The translations under genes and the position numbers were made by a program. The notes below the pieces were generated by a model, which made no database searches, had not been told where the DNA came from, and saw only the letters and a list, made by a program, of their open reading frames with translations. This document shows, one piece after another, positions 60,671-64,000 of a DNA stretch of 64,000 nt. The first letter of the stretch is position 1. Each line of letters starts with the position of its first letter. Where the stretch lies: assembly GCA_965204665.1 (NCBI GenBank), contig OZ242002.1, positions 496,001-560,000 of the forward strand, written 5' to 3'. This DNA comes from Nemesobacter sp965204665 (GTDB lineage Bacteria; Desulfobacterota_D; UBA1144; Nemesobacterales; Nemesobacteraceae).

Positions 60671-61897
60671 ATGATTTACATGGTGAACCCTATTCTCTCA
60701 ATAGGCATCTCGTACAGAGCTATAAGAAGCAACAAGATAAGGTCATTCCTTACCACCTTGGGAATAATCATAGGAGTCGCTGCGGTGATTTCACTTGTAT
60801 CCGTCACTAACGGGGCGAAAAACATGATAGAAGGACAACTTGCATCATTGGGCGCGAATTCTCTGGTTGTAAACAGCGGAAAAAGGACAAAAAGCGGAAA
60901 AACTCTGAATACCGGCAATATAAAACCCCTTACAGGAAAGACTGCAGACGCTATAAAGGCTCTTGAACCGGTAAAGTATGTCTCCGCTATAACAAGCACT
61001 CCTACAAACATCGTTTCCGGAAACAGAAACGTATTCACGGCGGTGGTCGGAACCGGAGAGGATTTTATTTTTATAAACGACTGGTTTCCCGAAAAGGGAA
61101 CTTTCTTCAACAGTATCGATGTAAAAGAATCAGTTCCCGTCTGTGTGCTCGGAAAAACCGTGAAAGAAAATCTGTTCGGAGGACAAAACCCTGTCGGAGA
61201 AAAAGTAAGAATCGGAAAGCACACATACAGGGTGATCGGAGTCATGTCCTCTATCGGACCGACTCCGAGCGGAAAGGACCAAGACGATATCGTGCTTCTA
61301 CCCTATACATCCGTACAGAAGAGACTTGTCGGAGAAAAAACCCTTGATAGAATCACGATTTTCATCGATCCCGCATATGACATAACCTACGCCCAGAGGG
61401 AAATTGAAAAAACCGTCAGAAGATTACACCAGCTAAGGGACGGGGATGAAAACGACTTTTATATAAGAACCCAGCAGACCCAGATAAATACTATAAAAAA
61501 CGTATCGAGGATAATGGTGGTACTGCTGGGAAGCATAGCCTCTATATCTCTGGTTGTGGGAGGAATCGGGATAATGAATATAATGCTGGTCTCGGTCGGA
61601 GAGAGGACAAGAGAAATAGGGATAAGGCTTGCGGTCGGAGCAAAGGAAAGGAACATACTGGTTCAGTTTCTTATAGAGTCCGTGCTGCTCTCCTTGGTCG
61701 GAGGCGCTGCGGGAACAGTGTTGGGGATAATCGTCTCCGAAACGGCGTCTTCCATCACCGGATGGCCGACTCAAATATCTTTATGGTCAGTATTGATGGC
61801 TTTTGCATTCTCCGCGTTTGTGGGAATAGTCTTCGGCATATACCCTGCAAGAAAAGCCGCGCAACTAAATCCAATAGAATCACTGAGATATGAATAG
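60671..61897 (+). CDS. MacB/FtsX-type ABC transporter permease
   Basis: A permease of about 408 residues. The N-terminal helix region is AIRSNKIRSFLTTLGIIIGV, followed by a large periplasmic domain (MacB_PCD type; ENLFGGQNPVGEKVRIG) and three C-terminal helices with GGIGIMNIMLVSVGERTREI, GIRLAVGAKERN and VFGIYPARKAAQLNPIESLR. These are hallmarks of MacB-like mechanotransmission transporters. The ATPase domain that is fused in MacB is absent and no ATPase gene is adjacent, so it must pair with one elsewhere. The frame is open back to an ATG at 60581, but the family start fits 60671 or 60680; no ribosome-binding site decides. Confidence 0.88.
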   Translation: MIYMVNPILSIGISYRAIRSNKIRSFLTTLGIIIGVAAVISLVSVTNGAKNMIEGQLASLGANSLVVNSGKRTKSGKTLNTGNIKPLTGKTADAIKALEPVKYVSAITSTPTNIVSGNRNVFTAVVGTGEDFIFINDWFPEKGTFFNSIDVKESVPVCVLGKTVKENLFGGQNPVGEKVRIGKHTYRVIGVMSSIGPTPSGKDQDDIVLLPYTSVQKRLVGEKTLDRITIFIDPAYDITYAQREIEKTVRRLHQLRDGDENDFYIRTQQTQINTIKNVSRIMVVLLGSIASISLVVGGIGIMNIMLVSVGERTREIGIRLAVGAKERNILVQFLIESVLLSLVGGAAGTVLGIIVSETASSITGWPTQISLWSVLMAFAFSAFVGIVFGIYPARKAAQLNPIESLRYE

Positions 61898-62171
61898 AAT
61901 AGAGAAAACCTGCCGACATGTCCGAAAATCCGTGGGGCGGGGGCTCTTATATACACCAGCCCATGAATTCCCACCGTTCCGGGGCGGACTCGCCACGACA
62001 AGTTACAAACTTGCGAAGGGTTTCAGTGATAGGATGTGCACCGATAACCTTGGGAAACCGATTCCCGAGTTATTGATATATTCGCAAAATGGTCGCTCAC
62101 ATGAAAAAAACTCTTGAGATTGAATATCACCGCGTCAAACGCGCTTAACTGCTGCGTGCCGATTTAATATA

Positions 62172-63302
62172 ATGAACAAGAACACCTGTAAACACCATAA
62201 AAAAATTCTTTTCGTATCCCCGAACCTCGCAGCCGGAGGAGCTCAGAGGCAACTGATCAGTATCGCCAACGGGCTCCACAGGAAGGGGTACCAAGTCTCA
62301 GTCTTCTTGTTCCACAACGAAGGTGATTTAAAAAGCTACCTTGATGAATACATAAGAACATTTCTGCCGCCATCCGCAGGGATTCTGGAAAGGCTTAGCC
62401 CTCTTTGGAGGTTTTATGGAATAATCAGACTTTTCAGGGTTGTTCTGACCGAAAGACCTGATTTGCTTTACAGCAGGCAGTGGCCCAAAATGCCGATAGC
62501 GATCATAGGAAAAGTCCTGAAAGTCAAAACGATTTCCGTAGAAGGAAACAACCTTGAGCACTCTCTTTTTAAAAGACCGATTCTGTTTCGGAGCAGGCGA
62601 CTTTGCACGCGACTGTCGGACAAAGTGGTAGCCAATTCAGAAAGCCTCGGCCGTGAGGTAAAGGAGGTCTTCGGTCTTGATTCCGACGTAACAGTAATAC
62701 ACAACGGAATCGATATCAGATACATACGAGAAAAATCCAAAGAAAATCAGACACACAGGTGGCTCGGCTGCGAAACACCTCTCATACTCGCGGTCGGGTA
62801 CCTCAAAAATGACCAGAAGGGTTTTCCCCACCTTCTTAAAGCTCTCGAAATCGTCAACCGGACAAACCCCGCAAGACTCATAATCATAGGAAACGGCAAG
62901 AAGGAGAAGCTGGAAGCTCTAGCGGAGAAACTTTCAATAAAAGAAAAAACGGACTTTTTCAGTACGGTTCCGAATCCTTTTCCCTACATGGCAAAGGCTG
63001 ACATTTTCGCGTGCTCATCCTTATATGAAGGCCTCTCGAATGTCATTCTCGAAGCTCTATCTCTAGGCAAGCCGATAGTATCCACGAATCACAAACACGG
63101 CGCAGACGAAATTATTGAGGACAAAAAAAGCGGAATACTAGTTCCCGTGGGGGATCCGCAAAAGATGGCGGACGCAATCATAGAGATTCTAGAAGACGAA
63201 AAACTGAGAAGAAGCCTAGAGAGAGAAGCTGAGAAGAAATCTGAAGACTTCTCAATGGATAGAATGATATCAGCGTACGAAAGGCTGTTCAGAGAAATGT
63301 AG
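62172..63302 (+). CDS. GT4-type glycosyltransferase
   Basis: A 376-residue GT-B enzyme of the type that adds sugars to lipopolysaccharide, capsule or teichuronic-like chains. The N-terminal acceptor domain begins ILFVSPNLAAGGAQRQLISI. The C-terminal Glycos_transf_1 domain has AVGYLKNDQKGFPHLLKA, IIGNGKKEKLEALA, and the E-x7-E signature in YEGLSNVILEALSLGKPIV, with GADEIIED near the end. The sugar and acceptor are unknown. It stands 274 bases after the permease gene, so a common transcript is uncertain. It is likely cytoplasmic and peripheral to the inner membrane. Confidence 0.88.
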   Translation: MNKNTCKHHKKILFVSPNLAAGGAQRQLISIANGLHRKGYQVSVFLFHNEGDLKSYLDEYIRTFLPPSAGILERLSPLWRFYGIIRLFRVVLTERPDLLYSRQWPKMPIAIIGKVLKVKTISVEGNNLEHSLFKRPILFRSRRLCTRLSDKVVANSESLGREVKEVFGLDSDVTVIHNGIDIRYIREKSKENQTHRWLGCETPLILAVGYLKNDQKGFPHLLKALEIVNRTNPARLIIIGNGKKEKLEALAEKLSIKEKTDFFSTVPNPFPYMAKADIFACSSLYEGLSNVILEALSLGKPIVSTNHKHGADEIIEDKKSGILVPVGDPQKMADAIIEILEDEKLRRSLEREAEKKSEDFSMDRMISAYERLFREM

Positions 63303-63454
63303 CGTGCTGGGCGGCACCGGAAAAATCCATCCGCAACAGAAGATGACCATCCTGTCCCACGGCAACCAGAAAACAAATACTGCAAGAAACTGCGGAAACG
63401 CGATTACCATAACTATCCAAAAGCCCGAGTTCAAGTAGAATAAAGGAAATCAAG

Positions 63455-64000
63455 CTAAACAGATAGAATTTCAAACCCTGCAGTTTTGCACCAAGTTGTG
63501 TTTTTTCCCGTTTCAACGATTATTCTGTTTCCCACTAACTCAAGCAGAGGCATGTCAGAAACATGGTCGCTATAACTGTAGGAATTTTCTAGATCAAACG
63601 ACGACAAATCCAAGAATTTGGACAGACGATGTAATTTTTCTCTGCCGAAACAATCATTTTCCAATATCTTTCCTGTCAGAATTCCGTTTTTTTTCTCAAG
63701 TTTGGTTGCTACAACGTTTGTTATGTCATAGTGGCGTGCGTACTCTAGTATATAGTTTTCATAACCGGCCGAAACTATTACGATACAGTCTCCTCGCCGT
63801 TTATGTTTCTTCATTTGCTGAACAACAGGGATATTTTCTTTTGGCAGGAGAGTTTCGAGCAGGTATTCGCGAGCGTAGTTTCTTGCCGCATTAATGTGAA
63901 CTCCGGACACTTGCCTCAGTAGGAATTTTTTGTGGTTTGCTCCGTGAAGTACGCCTGCCTTGCACAAAGATTTTCTCATCAATTCCAAAGCGAGACGTTT
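63455..64000 (-). CDS. HAD-IB phosphatase, phosphoserine-phosphatase-like (N-terminus beyond window)
   Basis: At least 181 residues, open to the window edge. Motif II is IVIVSAGYENYI (Ser), the lysine of motif III lies in GREKLHRL, and motif IV is SYSDHVSDMPLLELV, the subfamily IB pattern shared by SerB and related enzymes. Motif I (DxDxT) would lie outside the window. A cap region (LETLLPKENIPVVQQMKKHK) precedes motif II. Subfamily IB includes phosphoserine phosphatases and lipid-linked phosphatases next to glycan genes; the adjacent glycosyltransferase makes the latter possible. Confidence 0.82.
   Translation of the reverse strand, partial: KRLALELMRKSLCKAGVLHGANHKKFLLRQVSGVHINAARNYAREYLLETLLPKENIPVVQQMKKHKRRGDCIVIVSAGYENYILEYARHYDITNVVATKLEKKNGILTGKILENDCFGREKLHRLSKFLDLSSFDLENSYSYSDHVSDMPLLELVGNRIIVETGKNTTWCKTAGFEILSV

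Noticed and set aside
1..64000. CRISPR arrays, tRNA and rRNA genes
   Set aside because: No short spaced repeats, no T-arm patterns with matching acceptor stems and no rRNA landmarks were seen.

Overview
The window comes from a Gram-negative bacterium. It encodes a TonB-dependent receptor, two phosphate-type porins, an autotransporter-like barrel and three predicted lipoproteins. I cannot fix the lineage. The CofG/CofH deazaflavin (F420) pair is unusual for a Gram-negative and points to a less-studied phylum rather than a standard enteric or pseudomonad.

Layout. 1-4668 (-): type I restriction-modification locus in the order hsdR-hsdS-hsdM, with hsdM cut by the window edge. 4914-5526 (+): a small lipoprotein. 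5617-12119 (+): cofG, cofH, a large FAD/Fe-S dehydrogenase and holB. 12448-13857 (-): a collagen-like/RTX lipoprotein, followed by 1.25 kb without a clear gene. 15108-16847 (+): nadE. 17283-20741 (+): a RecQ-phosphoribosyltransferase fusion coupled to a DprA-like gene, a likely defence module. 20932-23460 (+): TonB-dependent receptor. 23579-30572 (-): trpF-trpB, then trpA-DHH-argC-acyl ligase-ACP. 30727-42379: phosphate island with two porins, pstS-pstC-pstA-pstB-phoU (-) and divergent phoB-phoR (+). 42622-56775 (-): one giant surface protein of 4717 residues. 56901-57425: scars of mobile elements around a dihydrolipoamide dehydrogenase fragment. 57425-60185 (-): M48 lipoprotein, aminotransferase and TetR. 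60671-63302 (+): MacB-like permease and a glycosyltransferase. 63455-64000 (-): partial HAD phosphatase.

The most striking feature is a set of long G/C homopolymers placed at switch positions. A G10 run splits hsdS into two frames, and one base less restores a 418-residue specificity subunit. A G10 run lies inside the -35/-10 spacer of the RTX lipoprotein promoter. A G9 run lies inside the spacer of the small lipoprotein promoter. A C9 run separates two possible starts of the giant surface protein. A weaker G8/A8 run precedes pstS. Together they look like a contingency-locus set that would vary DNA methylation specificity and surface display at random. This is known from host-adapted pathogens and is not expected next to F420 genes. 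The proposal rests on sequence positions only.
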